From assembly GCA_964195945.1 (NCBI GenBank), contig CAXMRC010000011.1, positions 1-37,686 of the forward strand: 37,686 nucleotides of DNA. Reading direction: 5' to 3'. The stretch is from JAAETI01 sp964195945 (lineage in GTDB: Bacteria; Actinomycetota; Acidimicrobiia; Spongiisociales; UBA5794). Position numbers and translations under genes: made by a program. This document shows, one piece after another, positions 1-8,143 of the stretch; the stretch's first letter is position 1; each line of letters begins with the position of its first letter. The notes beneath the pieces were generated by a model that saw nothing but the letters and a program-made list of their open reading frames with translations, had not been told where the DNA came from and searched no databases.

Positions 1-1320
1 GGCGAGGGTCGCGGTCAGCAGTCTTTCGGTCAGGTCGACGCTGCTGATGCTGACCCGCTCGTTGTTGCCGTGGAACATGGCAAGGGAACTGGCAAACTCC
101 ATGTCTGCACCAAACAGCCCGACACCGTACGCATCGACACCGCGTTGTCTGAAGAATCGACCGTCTGTGAGCACGGGAGTCAACATCGGCACCAGTGTCG
201 CCGGGCCGGCCAGCTCGTTGGCCGCATCATCGATTGCCTCCCACAAGGGACCCGACGTTGCCGACTCGTTCGCAGGAAAGTCAAGGTCTTCGATGATCTC
301 GATCCTGTCGTAGAGGTCAGGGCCGAGCGCCTTGCGGAACATGTCATCGACCGTTGTGGCATCCTGCCCTGGTGTCAGCCTGACATCGATACTGGCATCT
401 CCGAGGTCAGGGATGGTGTTCTGTTTGTCGCCAGACCTCATCATTGTCGGAGCCACAGTGAGGTGTGTGCAGGCGTGGACCCATCGGGCAAAATCGGGAT
501 CCTCGAGTTCGTCAATCGCCCCGTCTACCTGATCAGCGTCAGTGAGTCGCCCCACCAGGTCTCCGTCAAGCCCTATCGAGCTGATGAACTCAACCCAGCT
601 CGGAGAGATGTCAACCGGTGTCGGAGATTCCGCAAGACGCGTGATCGCTTCGGCCATACCGACCAAGGCGTTGTCCGTCCCGTATGGCTGACTGCCGTGA
701 CTCGGTGTACCGGGCAGTCGCAGAGAGCGCCACGCCGGGCCCTTCTCCGCAACCGTAACCGGCAGCGTCAGCCCCTTTGGGGTTACAAAGCCTGGGGTCG
801 CCACCTCGGTCAGCAAATAGTCGCACTCAACCCGCTCCCAATGCTCGTTGACAAGATGACCGGCACCGAGGGCACCTCCTGCCTCCTCATCGGCTACGGC
901 TGCGAAGATAAGATCACCAGGAAGAGGCGGGAGATCCCCGGTCAGGTAGCGCCGAAACACGACGGCCATGGCTGCGGTGAGATTCAGCATGTCGACCGCT
1001 CCCCTCCCCCATACAAAACCATCGATGATGTCGGCCCCAAAGGGATCGTGGTCCCAGCTTTCCTCGGTAACCGGGACAACGTCGAGATGCGGAAGCAACG
1101 TCAGCACGGGGGCTCCCGGCGTAGTCCCCGGAAGCCGATAGATAACACTCTGCCGTCCCGGATGCGGCTCGATTACGACACCCTCGCTGCCAAAGAACTC
1201 GGCAAGCGTGGCTACGGACCGATGCTCGAAGCCGGAATCAGGAGTCCCATCGTTAACACATTGGTTCCTGATGAGCGACTGCAAGAGAACGACGGTTGCG
1301 CTAGTGCCCACAACGTTCAC
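1..1320 (-). CDS. M20-family metallopeptidase (C-terminus cut by window edge)
   Basis: This is a zinc-dependent exopeptidase or amidohydrolase of the M20/M25/M40 family, which hydrolyses small peptides or N-acyl amino acids in the cytosol. I translated the minus strand directly. It shows the first metal site, LLPHLDVVP, followed by W-DHDPFGADIIDGFVWGRG and a VDM aspartate, then the ADEEAGG glutamate pair. A lid-domain segment PGTPSHGSQPYGTDNAL and a late TDGRFFRQRGVDAYG stretch follow. The last visible segment, MFHGNNERVSI, is normally close to the C-terminus, so only a few residues should be missing. The chosen GTG start overlaps the stop of the upstream acetyltransferase (GTGA). A second in-frame GTG lies at 1311. 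Family certainty is high, but the exact substrate cannot be read from the sequence. Confidence 0.9.
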   Translation of the reverse strand, partial: MNVVGTSATVVLLQSLIRNQCVNDGTPDSGFEHRSVATLAEFFGSEGVVIEPHPGRQSVIYRLPGTTPGAPVLTLLPHLDVVPVTEESWDHDPFGADIIDGFVWGRGAVDMLNLTAAMAVVFRRYLTGDLPPLPGDLIFAAVADEEAGGALGAGHLVNEHWERVECDYLLTEVATPGFVTPKGLTLPVTVAEKGPAWRSLRLPGTPSHGSQPYGTDNALVGMAEAITRLAESPTPVDISPSWVEFISSIGLDGDLVGRLTDADQVDGAIDELEDPDFARWVHACTHLTVAPTMMRSGDKQNTIPDLGDASIDVRLTPGQDATTVDDMFRKALGPDLYDRIEIIEDLDFPANESATSGPLWEAIDDAANELAGPATLVPMLTPVLTDGRFFRQRGVDAYGVGLFGADMEFASSLAMFHGNNERVSISSVDLTERLLTATLA

Positions 1321-1793
1321 CCATCGTCGCGGCGATACATGGTGATGCGTCTGGCCTTGAAGCCTGCGCTCTCAAAGAAATTCTTGGCGAGACGGTGCCC
1401 CGGTGAGACGACTGCGTCGAACCTGCGAATACCAGCGTCACGCAACCAAGTCAGGGCAAGGTCAAGCATCGCCTCACCGACCGCGACGCTACGCGCCTGG
1501 TCAGCGACGTACACCAGCCTGATCACCCCGATGCGCTCCCCCCCGGCCTGTGGCAACAGCTCCTCAATCGTTACCCATATGAAGCCAAAAACAACGTCAT
1601 CGATCGTGCCGACTGCAAGAAACGATCCCTGGTCTTCGACGATAGTGGCGAGGGACTCGTCAACCGGCTCCGCCAAACCGTCAGCGATCGGCCAGGCCTC
1701 TCGCAACTCGGTCTGCTCATCCCTGGCTGGACCATAGAGCTGCAGCAACGTTGGAATATCGCCCGACGTAGCGGGCCGGGAGGAGATCTTCAT
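1317..1793 (-). CDS. GNAT-family N-acetyltransferase
   Basis: This 158-residue protein looks like a single-domain GNAT acyltransferase, an enzyme that transfers an acetyl group from acetyl-CoA to an amine. The C-terminal half carries the expected pattern. A beta strand (VIRLVYVADQARS) leads into a helix with VAVGEAML, where the Q/R-x-x-G-x-G/A acetyl-CoA loop would sit. It then shows a NFFESAGF motif typical of the last GNAT helix and strand. The ATG at 1793 overlaps the stop of the upstream glycosyltransferase (ATGA), which is why I prefer it to a start further upstream. The glycine-rich loop is a little degenerate (R-S-V-A-V-G). The substrate is unknown, and the neighbours do not define it. 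Confidence 0.8.
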   Translation of the reverse strand: MKISSRPATSGDIPTLLQLYGPARDEQTELREAWPIADGLAEPVDESLATIVEDQGSFLAVGTIDDVVFGFIWVTIEELLPQAGGERIGVIRLVYVADQARSVAVGEAMLDLALTWLRDAGIRRFDAVVSPGHRLAKNFFESAGFKARRITMYRRDDG

Positions 1794-2518
1794 TTCTTGA
1801 AACCGATTCGGGTCAAAAGCCTTCGAAAACCCCACTTAGACACGAGCAGCATCGCCTCCAGAGCGATCGCGGCTCCCATCTTTGAGGTACCTCGGCTGCG
1901 ATCCCGAAAGATGATCGGAACCTCACGAACATCCAAACCCGCCCGTGACGCGCTCCACGCCATCTCAACCTGGAACCCGTAACCCGATGCTTCACACCCG
2001 GCAAAGTCAAGTTTGCGGAGCGTATCGGAACGGAAGGCGCGGAAGCCAGCGGTCATATCGTTGATCTGTGTGCCGAGCATCGTGCGCGCATATATGTTCC
2101 CTCCGCGGGATAGCCAACGCCGATGCCACGGCCAATTGTCTACCCCTCCCCCCGCGACATAACGGCTCCCAATGGCCAAATCTCCACCGTCGACGATCGC
2201 CTGCACCAGGCGCGGAAGGTCCTTCGGGTCATGCGAAAAGTCGGCATCCATCTCGCAGATAATGTCAGCACCCATCTCGAGGGCGACGGCAAAGCCTGCG
2301 GCATACGCCGGTCCCAAACCCTGCTTCGTCGTCCGATGCAATACCGACAAACCCGGGTCGGTCTTTGCCAGCTCATCGGCGATTTCCCCTGTGCCATCCG
2401 GCGAGCCGTCATCGACAACAAGTAGTCCAAGATTCTGCGAACGAACGGCCTCAACCACAAGAGCGAGGTTCTCCGCTTCGTTATAGGTCGGGACGACTAC
2501 TAGGACGTCAGATGGCAC
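1790..2518 (-). CDS. GT2 glycosyltransferase, polyprenol-phosphate mannose synthase-like
   Basis: This 242-residue protein belongs to glycosyltransferase family 2 and most resembles the dolichol/polyprenol-phosphate mannosyltransferases (DPM1; the catalytic half of actinobacterial Ppm1). Such enzymes move mannose from GDP-mannose to a polyprenol phosphate, making the donor for lipoglycan and protein mannosylation at the membrane. Visible marks are VVVPTYNEAENL at the N-terminus, VVDDGSPDGT near residues 34-43, the metal-binding EMDADFSHDP near 89-98, and a QVEMAW plus FRDRSRGTSKM region near the end. No membrane-spanning tail is obvious, as expected for DPM1 proper. The start is GTG and overlaps the end of the DUF4193 gene by 11 bases. 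Other GT2 donor specificities cannot be excluded. Confidence 0.87.
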   Translation of the reverse strand: MPSDVLVVVPTYNEAENLALVVEAVRSQNLGLLVVDDGSPDGTGEIADELAKTDPGLSVLHRTTKQGLGPAYAAGFAVALEMGADIICEMDADFSHDPKDLPRLVQAIVDGGDLAIGSRYVAGGGVDNWPWHRRWLSRGGNIYARTMLGTQINDMTAGFRAFRSDTLRKLDFAGCEASGYGFQVEMAWSASRAGLDVREVPIIFRDRSRGTSKMGAAIALEAMLLVSKWGFRRLLTRIGFKK

Positions 2519-2954
2519 AGTCGAGGCAGATCTTCTTACGACGGTTCGACATCTGACTGGTCTTTTTCACCAGGAAGCAATCGGAGCACACAAACTCACC
2601 AGCGGTCACTCCGCCCGCCGAGCCGGCCTCTATCGATATCTGGGCACGTCGAATGTCTCGGAGTTGCGTCTCCTCGTCGACGATGATCGTCTCCGACGCT
2701 TCGTCTTCGGTCAGCATCTCCAGCTCTTCAGCTTCGAGATCGTCCAACGCTTCCGTGTCGCTCTCGGTGTCGCTGGCGTCCTTATCGTCGCCGTCGTCGG
2801 ACGCGTCGTCGGACACGTCGGCTAGGACCGGCTCAATATCTGCAAGGACACCCTCAGCGGCAGCATCATCGTCAAGAACCTCGTCCGCAGCTGGCTCAAC
2901 TAACTCCAGTGTGTCGGACGAACCCTCGTCGATGTTCTTCTCGTCGTTGCTCAT
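2508..2954 (-). CDS. DUF4193-type acidic zinc-ribbon protein
   Basis: This 148-residue protein ends in a compact zinc-ribbon: a CSDC pair at about residues 123-126 and a CLDC pair at about 143-146, with the FLV and basic RRKK segment between them. The arrangement (VCSDCFLV ... ICLDCA at the extreme C-terminus) matches DUF4193, a small actinobacterial family of unknown function. The N-terminal 90 residues are extraordinarily acidic (runs such as DDDAAAEG, SDDASDDGDDKD). Usual members are about 100 residues long, so the acidic arm is expanded here. The ATG at 2954 has a good ribosome-binding site (GAGAGGTG) just upstream. An earlier in-frame ATG at 3002 lacks such support. Function is unknown; nucleic-acid or protein binding is only a guess. 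Confidence 0.8.
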   Translation of the reverse strand: MSNDEKNIDEGSSDTLELVEPAADEVLDDDAAAEGVLADIEPVLADVSDDASDDGDDKDASDTESDTEALDDLEAEELEMLTEDEASETIIVDEETQLRDIRRAQISIEAGSAGGVTAGEFVCSDCFLVKKTSQMSNRRKKICLDCAI

Positions 2955-3023
2955 GGCACCTCTCGTTGGCGCGGAGTATATAGATGACAACAGCGTTGCC
3001 AAGCACCTTTTCGGCTGATCCCG

Positions 3024-3908
3024 TCAAATCTTGAATTCAATCGCAGCGGGTAGCACGCTAACCGATAGCGGACCGGTTCCGAGCAACTCGCCGTCAGCCT
3101 CGATCGGCCAGCCCTCAGGGACAAGCAATTCCAACGTTTTACCTGTCAGACGGCGCACGTTCTTGTGACGTAAGTGCATTCCACGGACGACCCGCGGCAT
3201 GACAGTCAGAGCCTTCCGTCGCGGCCCCGCAAACACTTGAACATCAAACACACCATCGGCAACGCTCGCCCGTGGTGCGATGTTCATCCCGCCGCCAAAG
3301 AACTGGCCGTTGGCGACAATCACCGCGATCGCCTGGCCCGAGATCTCCTTGTCACCATCAACTTTGGCCGTAATAGCTTCTGGCCGAAAACGGGGAAGCG
3401 CCAGCCAGAACGCAATGGAATATCTCTTCGCCCCGACCCACCGCGGCATCTTCGCTGCAGTTGTAACTGCGGCCGCACCGACCCCAGCCTCAACAGCATT
3501 GAGCGCATACCTCGTTCCAAAGCCACCTTCGAGACGCAATACATCCGTTGGATACCAGTCGTCGGTCAGGAGGTGCTCGGCAGCGCCCTCGATCGAGCGC
3601 GGTAGGGCAAACGTTCTAATGAAGTCTGAACCACTGCCCGCGGGGAGCACTGCCATCCGTGGCGGCCTCGGCCAAGAGTGTTCCATCAAGCCATTCAGAA
3701 TGAGATGGGCAGTCCCGTCGCCGCCAACACCCGCAAAGCTATTGATGCCGGCGGCCCGGCCGGCCGTAACGAGCTCGGCAACGTGATTTGGGCTCTGCGA
3801 CACATGCAGTACGAAGTCGATGCCAAGTGAGGTCAGCGCGGCCGCGGCGCGCTCTCGCAACTCCTCGGGGCGTCCCGCAGATGGGTTGACTATCACCCAC
3901 CACTTCAT
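3024..3908 (-). CDS. Diacylglycerol kinase-family (YegS/BmrU-like) lipid kinase
   Basis: This 294-residue protein is a DAGK-catalytic-domain lipid kinase, a family that phosphorylates diacylglycerol or related lipid alcohols with ATP at the inner membrane face. The N-terminus WVIVNPSAG is the nucleotide-binding strand-turn. The diagnostic GVGGDGT loop lies at residues 60-66, followed by AVLPAGSGSDFIRTF, the equivalent of the family's P-x-G-T/S-x-N-D-F element. The C-terminal half ends in WPIEADGELLGTGPLSVSVLP, which fits the D-G-E-x substrate-domain motif. The length is normal for the family. Its ATG overlaps the helY stop (ATGA), so it is probably co-transcribed with helY and tatC. Actinobacterial relatives include kinases acting on lipids and, for one branch, sphingosine-like substrates. 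Confidence 0.88.
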   Translation of the reverse strand: MKWWVIVNPSAGRPEELRERAAAALTSLGIDFVLHVSQSPNHVAELVTAGRAAGINSFAGVGGDGTAHLILNGLMEHSWPRPPRMAVLPAGSGSDFIRTFALPRSIEGAAEHLLTDDWYPTDVLRLEGGFGTRYALNAVEAGVGAAAVTTAAKMPRWVGAKRYSIAFWLALPRFRPEAITAKVDGDKEISGQAIAVIVANGQFFGGGMNIAPRASVADGVFDVQVFAGPRRKALTVMPRVVRGMHLRHKNVRRLTGKTLELLVPEGWPIEADGELLGTGPLSVSVLPAAIEFKI

Positions 3909-6418
3909 GCCTTACCTCCGGCTGCCACGACTCCTCGATCGAGACGTCTGATCCCATCTGCGGCCACCGCGCTCAGACTGGGGAAACCGTCACGCAGTTG
4001 CCGCATGACATCAATAAGCTGTCGACAATTCCGAACAAAGTCACCGGCGGCCAAGTCGTCGTCGAATAGGTCATCGAGATCATGGCCAGCGGCCCAAGCG
4101 TACGCAATGGCGGAGAACCCTGCCTCGGGAAGCCTCGTTTCGGGCAGCCCGACGGCTCGCTCCGCTGCAGTTAGCGAGAACGCCAGTTCTTCGATCGCCT
4201 GCACACGATCCTCGATCGCGGAGGGCGGACCGCCGAGTCCTGTATCGACCCTTCTCGCCTCGTAGGTGAACAGTGAGGTAAGAGCGGCCAAAGTCGCCCC
4301 TGTCAGGCCGTCGAGCAGGCCGCGTGACACCGCCTCGGTGAGCAGAAGATCAAGTTCGTTGTACACAAATCGAAGTTGCCGACCTTTTGTCGTCAGGCTC
4401 CAGGACTCCACGTAGCCCCAGTCTTCGAGCAGGCTGAGGATCGTGCGGAATGTTTTGACCAGGCCTTCGTCGCTTCGCTCGAGCCGTCTCTTCAGGCGAC
4501 GGAACTCGGCGTCGGCGCGACGCATGCGACGGATCGACTTCAAGTGTTTCGACAGATCGGGACAGCTGGCCACAGTGTCGTCCGCGGCCGCCTTATGCTC
4601 GAGAGGGACAAAGGCCGGGTCGGGGCTCCACCGGCGGAGGAGTCTGGCGACGCTGTTGCGATAACCACCGTCCCTGGTCCGCACGGGCTCGGGGAGCACC
4701 ATCTGGCCAACCACAGCCAAAGCACCATCTAGCTGGTCTGCGGACACGCGCCGCATTGCACCGCCCACATCGATCAGGACCATGCGCGGATTGGCTCCCC
4801 AACCCCGGGCCAGGAGGACGGCCCGATCATCAGGATCGGCAGAAAGACGCAACACGTCTCCCTCGCGGAATCGTTGGACGAAATCTCGCAGCTCCTGGTA
4901 CTGGTCGAGTTTCGTTTCGCCGCTCTCCGCAACGAACTCCCAGATGTCTCCACGTTCGCATTCTGCGAGGGTGCGAAAGTGATCGGCCTCTTCCTTCTGC
5001 TCCTCCAGCTTCTCCGCCAGCTTCCCCCTACGCTCTTCGGACCTGAATTGAGCGAATGAGGCGTTGAGCAATCGTTCGGCCGATTCTTGGTCATAGTTGG
5101 GGACCAGGTTGGCCGCCATGTTGTAGGTAGGTTGAAAACTGGAAACAAGAGGGTGGCTCCCCTCGGCTGCGATTGCGGCCACACGTTCGAAGGGGATATC
5201 GAAGTTGTGCAAAACAACGGCGGTGCCCTCTGTGTCGATACCCCGTCTCCCAGCCCGTCCCGTCAGCTGTGTGTAGTCACCCGGCTTGATGATTTCGTGC
5301 TGCTCCCCGTTGAATTTCGAGAGCCTTTCCAAAACCACCGACCGGGCCGGCATGTTGATCCCCAACGACAACGTCTCGGTAGCAAATACCAGCTTGACTA
5401 GACCAGCGATGAAGAGGTCCTCGACTGTCTCCTTGAAGGCGGGAACCATGCCCGCATGGTGGGCGGCAACTCCATGTTCCAGTCGATCTACCCACCCGGC
5501 ATATCCGAGAGCGCTCAGGTCTTGTTCCGGGAGGTGTTCGATCAGTCCTTCGACCCGGCGTCGAATCTCGCGACGCTCGTCGCGGGTGGTCAGCTGCAGT
5601 CTCGACCCGGCAACAGTCTCCGCTGCCTGATCGCATCCGGCGCGGGAGAAGATGAAATAGATGGCAGGGAGCAAACCTGCCGCATCGAGGTGCTCCGCCA
5701 CCTCGAGACGACGCGGTGCGGCAAAGCGACGATGACGCCCCCTCCCCTTCTGCAGGAGCTTCGTTACATGTGGGTTGGCGCGAGATCCCTTGAATACCGG
5801 CAGCAGCTCGAGAGCGCCATCGCGATACCGATCTTTCACCAGATACATGCTCTCCAACGGTACCGGCCGATGGGTCTCCACAATCAGCGCGGTCTCGCCA
5901 CGCCTGCTGCGCACCCAGGCTGTGAACTCCTCCGGGTTTGCGATCGTTGCCGATAGGCACACAACAGGGACAGAGGCGGGAAGGTGGATAATCACTTCCT
6001 CCCACACCGATCCCCTGTAGCGGTTCTGCAGATAGTGGACCTCATCGAGAATCACCACCGATAGGTCATCGAGCGCCCGCGATTCCGCGTAGATCATGTT
6101 CCGCAGCACTTCGGTGGTCATAACGACAACGGCAGCGTCACCGTTGATCACGTTGTCCCCGGTGAGAAGACCGACCGCGTCTTCTCCGAACATGGCGCAC
6201 AGATCCGCGTACTTCTGATTCGACAACGCCTTGATGGGTGTCGTGTAGAAAGCTCTGGTCCCGCTGGCTACGGCCCGACTGACAGCATGCTCGGCAATAA
6301 GGGTCTTACCGGCCCCCGTCGGCGCTACCACGACTACCGATCTCCCAGCATCGATCTGCTGCATCGATTCGACCTGGAACGGATCTGGTGAGAACGCCTG
6401 ATCGCCGCCGTGCGTCAT
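3905..6418 (-). CDS. helY: Ski2/Mtr4-like DEAH-type RNA helicase HelY
   Basis: This 837-residue superfamily-2 helicase resembles mycobacterial HelY and eukaryotic Ski2/Mtr4, ATP-driven RNA helicases that feed RNA to degradation machinery. In order it shows a Q-like FQVESM segment, Walker A APTGAGKT (residues 32-39), TTPIKALSNQK, DEVHYL (125-130), LSATIAN, the HRPVPL linker typical of Ski2 proteins, FATETLSLGINMPA and QLTGRAGRRGID. The C-terminal region has the helical DSHCT-type segment. The ATG at 6418 overlaps the tatC stop (ATGA); the frame stays open upstream but has no family match there. The order pafB-pafC-tatA-tatC-helY is the one known in Mycobacterium tuberculosis, which supports the name. 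Its RNA target here is unknown. Confidence 0.93.
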   Translation of the reverse strand: MTHGGDQAFSPDPFQVESMQQIDAGRSVVVVAPTGAGKTLIAEHAVSRAVASGTRAFYTTPIKALSNQKYADLCAMFGEDAVGLLTGDNVINGDAAVVVMTTEVLRNMIYAESRALDDLSVVILDEVHYLQNRYRGSVWEEVIIHLPASVPVVCLSATIANPEEFTAWVRSRRGETALIVETHRPVPLESMYLVKDRYRDGALELLPVFKGSRANPHVTKLLQKGRGRHRRFAAPRRLEVAEHLDAAGLLPAIYFIFSRAGCDQAAETVAGSRLQLTTRDERREIRRRVEGLIEHLPEQDLSALGYAGWVDRLEHGVAAHHAGMVPAFKETVEDLFIAGLVKLVFATETLSLGINMPARSVVLERLSKFNGEQHEIIKPGDYTQLTGRAGRRGIDTEGTAVVLHNFDIPFERVAAIAAEGSHPLVSSFQPTYNMAANLVPNYDQESAERLLNASFAQFRSEERRGKLAEKLEEQKEEADHFRTLAECERGDIWEFVAESGETKLDQYQELRDFVQRFREGDVLRLSADPDDRAVLLARGWGANPRMVLIDVGGAMRRVSADQLDGALAVVGQMVLPEPVRTRDGGYRNSVARLLRRWSPDPAFVPLEHKAAADDTVASCPDLSKHLKSIRRMRRADAEFRRLKRRLERSDEGLVKTFRTILSLLEDWGYVESWSLTTKGRQLRFVYNELDLLLTEAVSRGLLDGLTGATLAALTSLFTYEARRVDTGLGGPPSAIEDRVQAIEELAFSLTAAERAVGLPETRLPEAGFSAIAYAWAAGHDLDDLFDDDLAAGDFVRNCRQLIDVMRQLRDGFPSLSAVAADGIRRLDRGVVAAGGKA

Positions 6419-7122
6419 CGTTTGAGGATGTATCGGATGGACACGATCGATAATTCGTATAACAGGTACATCGGGGTCGCCAGCATCATTAGCGTCAATG
6501 GATCGCCACCTGGCGTCATTAAGGCCGCCGAGACCACCACGAACACAACTGCCCATCGCCGTTGCGCCCGCAAAGCCCGGCTCGACACCATACCGAGCGC
6601 CGCTGCGGCGAACAGGAACACAGGGAACTGAAAGGCCAATCCAAACGCAAGCAGGAATCGCATCGCAAAGCTGAAGTAGAAATTGACACCGATCGTCTCT
6701 TCGAGCAGATCACCTGCAAAGCTGAACAAGACCCGCAGGGCAAGAGGAAGGGTGAAGTACCCCAACGCGATGCCAGAGAGAAAGAGCAGCGCCATGACGC
6801 CAGAGAGTGGGTAGACGTACCGTCGCTCCCTCTTAGTGAGAGCGGGCCCCAAAAAGCGCCAGATTTGATACATGATTACCGGGCTTGCGATGATGACGCC
6901 ACCAAAGAGAGCGACCCGCAACGCCAAAGAGAACGGTTCTGTTGGCTGGAAAAACGCAAGCGGCTGGTCGGTGGCCCCCTCGTAGGGTTTCGCCAGCAAA
7001 GCGAGGATGTCGCGGTAGAAAATAAAGCCGACCACCGAGCCGACAGCAACCGCCACCACCGACTTGATGAGCCGAGAGCGCAGCTCGATCAGGTGACTCA
7101 TCAGCGACATACGCGAGGTCAT
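6415..7122 (-). CDS. tatC: Twin-arginine translocase subunit TatC
   Basis: TatC is the six-helix membrane subunit that recognises twin-arginine signal peptides and, with TatA/TatB, exports folded proteins. This 235-residue protein starts with the typical MSLMSHLIELRSRL amphipathic segment. It then shows hydrophobic segments at roughly residues 18-36, 68-90, 105-130, 150-170, 190-205 and 208-225. Family marks are FxPTEPF in the first external loop and the LTKRERRYVYP cytoplasmic loop. The alpha-helical FAMRFLLAFGLAFQFPVFLF and the TPGGDP turn also agree. It overlaps the tatA/B stop by ATGA and is itself overlapped by helY. Length and topology are standard. Confidence 0.96.
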   Translation of the reverse strand: MTSRMSLMSHLIELRSRLIKSVVAVAVGSVVGFIFYRDILALLAKPYEGATDQPLAFFQPTEPFSLALRVALFGGVIIASPVIMYQIWRFLGPALTKRERRYVYPLSGVMALLFLSGIALGYFTLPLALRVLFSFAGDLLEETIGVNFYFSFAMRFLLAFGLAFQFPVFLFAAAALGMVSSRALRAQRRWAVVFVVVSAALMTPGGDPLTLMMLATPMYLLYELSIVSIRYILKR

Positions 7123-7556
7123 GAGCTCTCCCCGGAAGCGGAAGATCCGTCGCTAGTGCCCGCGGGCGGGTCATCGGTGGCAACCGTCTCTGGCTCCGCC
7201 GAGAGTCCCTTGATTTCTTTGTTCGTCTCCGCGATCTGGCGTTCGACCTCTTGTTTGGTCTCAGCCATTTGCTCTTCTAATTCCTTCTTGGCCTTGGCCA
7301 CGTCATCGGTGAGCGATGCTAGAGATTCGCCCATCTCGTCTTTGATGCCCGTTACTTCTTTGGATATTTGCTTTAATGGCTCCGCAACCTCTTGCCACTC
7401 ACCCTCGAATTCCCGGCGAAGATCGGTGATGAGGGACCGGCTTTTACGCACCAATTGGCCGGCCTTTTGGGCCATTTCAGGCAGACGCTCGGGTCCAAAG
7501 ACGATAAGGATCACCAGCGCGATAGTGATGATTTCAGAGATAGTGAAGTTGGGCAT
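7119..7556 (-). CDS. tatA: TatA/TatB-family twin-arginine translocase subunit
   Basis: This is a 145-residue protein with one N-terminal membrane helix (ISEIITIALVILIVF), the conserved hinge FGPERLPE and an amphipathic helix (MAQKAGQLVRKSRS). A long charged, coiled-coil-like tail rich in K, E and Q runs to about residue 125, ending in a flexible Ser/Thr/Gly-rich tip. It is part of the Tat export pore together with TatC. The G-P-E-R-L-P hinge and the long tail are closer to TatB than to a short TatA. The gene order pafBC-tatA-tatC suggests the symbol tatA, so the A/B assignment is open. The start was placed at the ATG giving MPNF directly before the helix. No clear Shine-Dalgarno precedes it, and an in-frame ATG 117 bases upstream is possible. 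Confidence 0.85.
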   Translation of the reverse strand: MPNFTISEIITIALVILIVFGPERLPEMAQKAGQLVRKSRSLITDLRREFEGEWQEVAEPLKQISKEVTGIKDEMGESLASLTDDVAKAKKELEEQMAETKQEVERQIAETNKEIKGLSAEPETVATDDPPAGTSDGSSASGESS

Positions 7557-7681
7557 TGAGGGGAGGATGGTAGTGGTCTGATCGACCGTCGATGCATGTG
7601 GTTGCGCCGGTACAGCCCGATCGATTCCTAGAATGTGCAATGTTTGCTCGACCCGGAACGGCGGGTCCAGCATCGGACAAT

Positions 7682-7712
7682 GAAAAAGTGCCGGTCCTTA
7701 GGGTCCGGCACT
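7682..7712 (-). terminator. Intrinsic terminator behind the zinc-ribbon gene
   Basis: A perfect 8-bp stem (AGTGCCGG with CCGGCACT, 7687-7694 and 7705-7712) is followed on the minus strand by five T residues (7686-7682). It lies about 30 bases beyond the stop of the zinc-ribbon gene and upstream of tatA/B. The tat-helY operon therefore probably has its own promoter below this point. Confidence 0.8.
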
Positions 7713-7741
7713 CTGTCGCTTTAGGAGTAGGGGGTTTGGTT

Positions 7742-8035
7742 CTAGCTAGTCGCCAGCTCCGAGAACCAGTCATCGCTGTCGAGCGAGGTTACGAATCCGT
7801 CGATTTCGCCTTCGGAGATTGGTCCGGTAGTGGCAATGATGTCATATTCAACGCCGGTAGCGAGCAGGATGCTCACGACACGATGATTGGCGGGACGACG
7901 CTGGGTGATGCCGCAGAATGGACAAGAGAACCGATAGGTTCCGTTTGAGGTTTCTGAGCTGAGCTCGAGACCGATGTCTGCGGTCGTGAGCTCTACGTCG
8001 CCACAGCGATTGCAGGTAGTTCTGATAGTGGTCAT
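7742..8035 (-). CDS. Small four-cysteine zinc-ribbon protein of unknown function
   Basis: This 97-residue protein was not assigned to a named family. The N-terminus holds two CxxC pairs, C8-x2-C11 (TTCNRCGDVEL) and C38-x2-C41 (SCPFCG), spaced 26 residues apart. That is the geometry of a treble-clef or rubredoxin-like zinc ribbon, similar to the lower half of transcription-factor or rRNA-binding ribbons. The C-terminal half is acidic and hydrophobic with an EGEIDGFVTSLDSDDWFSEL tail, which could be a protein-interaction helix. It sits alone between pafC and tatA/B, with a perfect inverted repeat upstream and an intrinsic terminator downstream, so it appears to be a monocistronic gene. The ATG at 8035 follows a GGAG element. 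Function is unknown; a nucleic-acid-binding or regulatory role is plausible. Confidence 0.75.
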   Translation of the reverse strand: MTTIRTTCNRCGDVELTTADIGLELSSETSNGTYRFSCPFCGITQRRPANHRVVSILLATGVEYDIIATTGPISEGEIDGFVTSLDSDDWFSELATS

Positions 8036-8095
8036 TTGGCCCTACTCCGTGAGGTGCTTATCTCTCCCCTTTCACATCGGCACGCGGGAGTCTCG

Positions 8096-8126
8096 CTAAA
8101 TGACTATTTGCGAGGTAGTCATTTAG
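8096..8126. repeat. Perfect 11-bp inverted repeat between pafC and the zinc-ribbon gene
   Basis: The arms CTAAATGACTA (8096-8106) and TAGTCATTTAG (8116-8126) match perfectly around a 9-base spacer. They are AT-rich against a GC-rich background. No T-run follows on either strand, so it is not a standard intrinsic terminator. It could be an operator for the downstream zinc-ribbon gene or a 3' stabilising hairpin for pafC. Confidence 0.75.
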
Positions 8127-8143
8127 GCCAGCCCATCCCAGAA

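Noticed and set aside
70..1737. A 555-codon open frame on the plus strand
   Set aside because: It lies antisense to the M20 peptidase and GNAT genes, both of which have clear family motifs. Its translation has no domain-like pattern and is rich in R, H and P, as expected for a codon-bias shadow.
6562..7581. A 339-codon plus-strand frame opposite tatA/tatC
   Set aside because: The opposite strand has unambiguous TatA/B and TatC sequences; the frame itself is low-complexity and highly charged.
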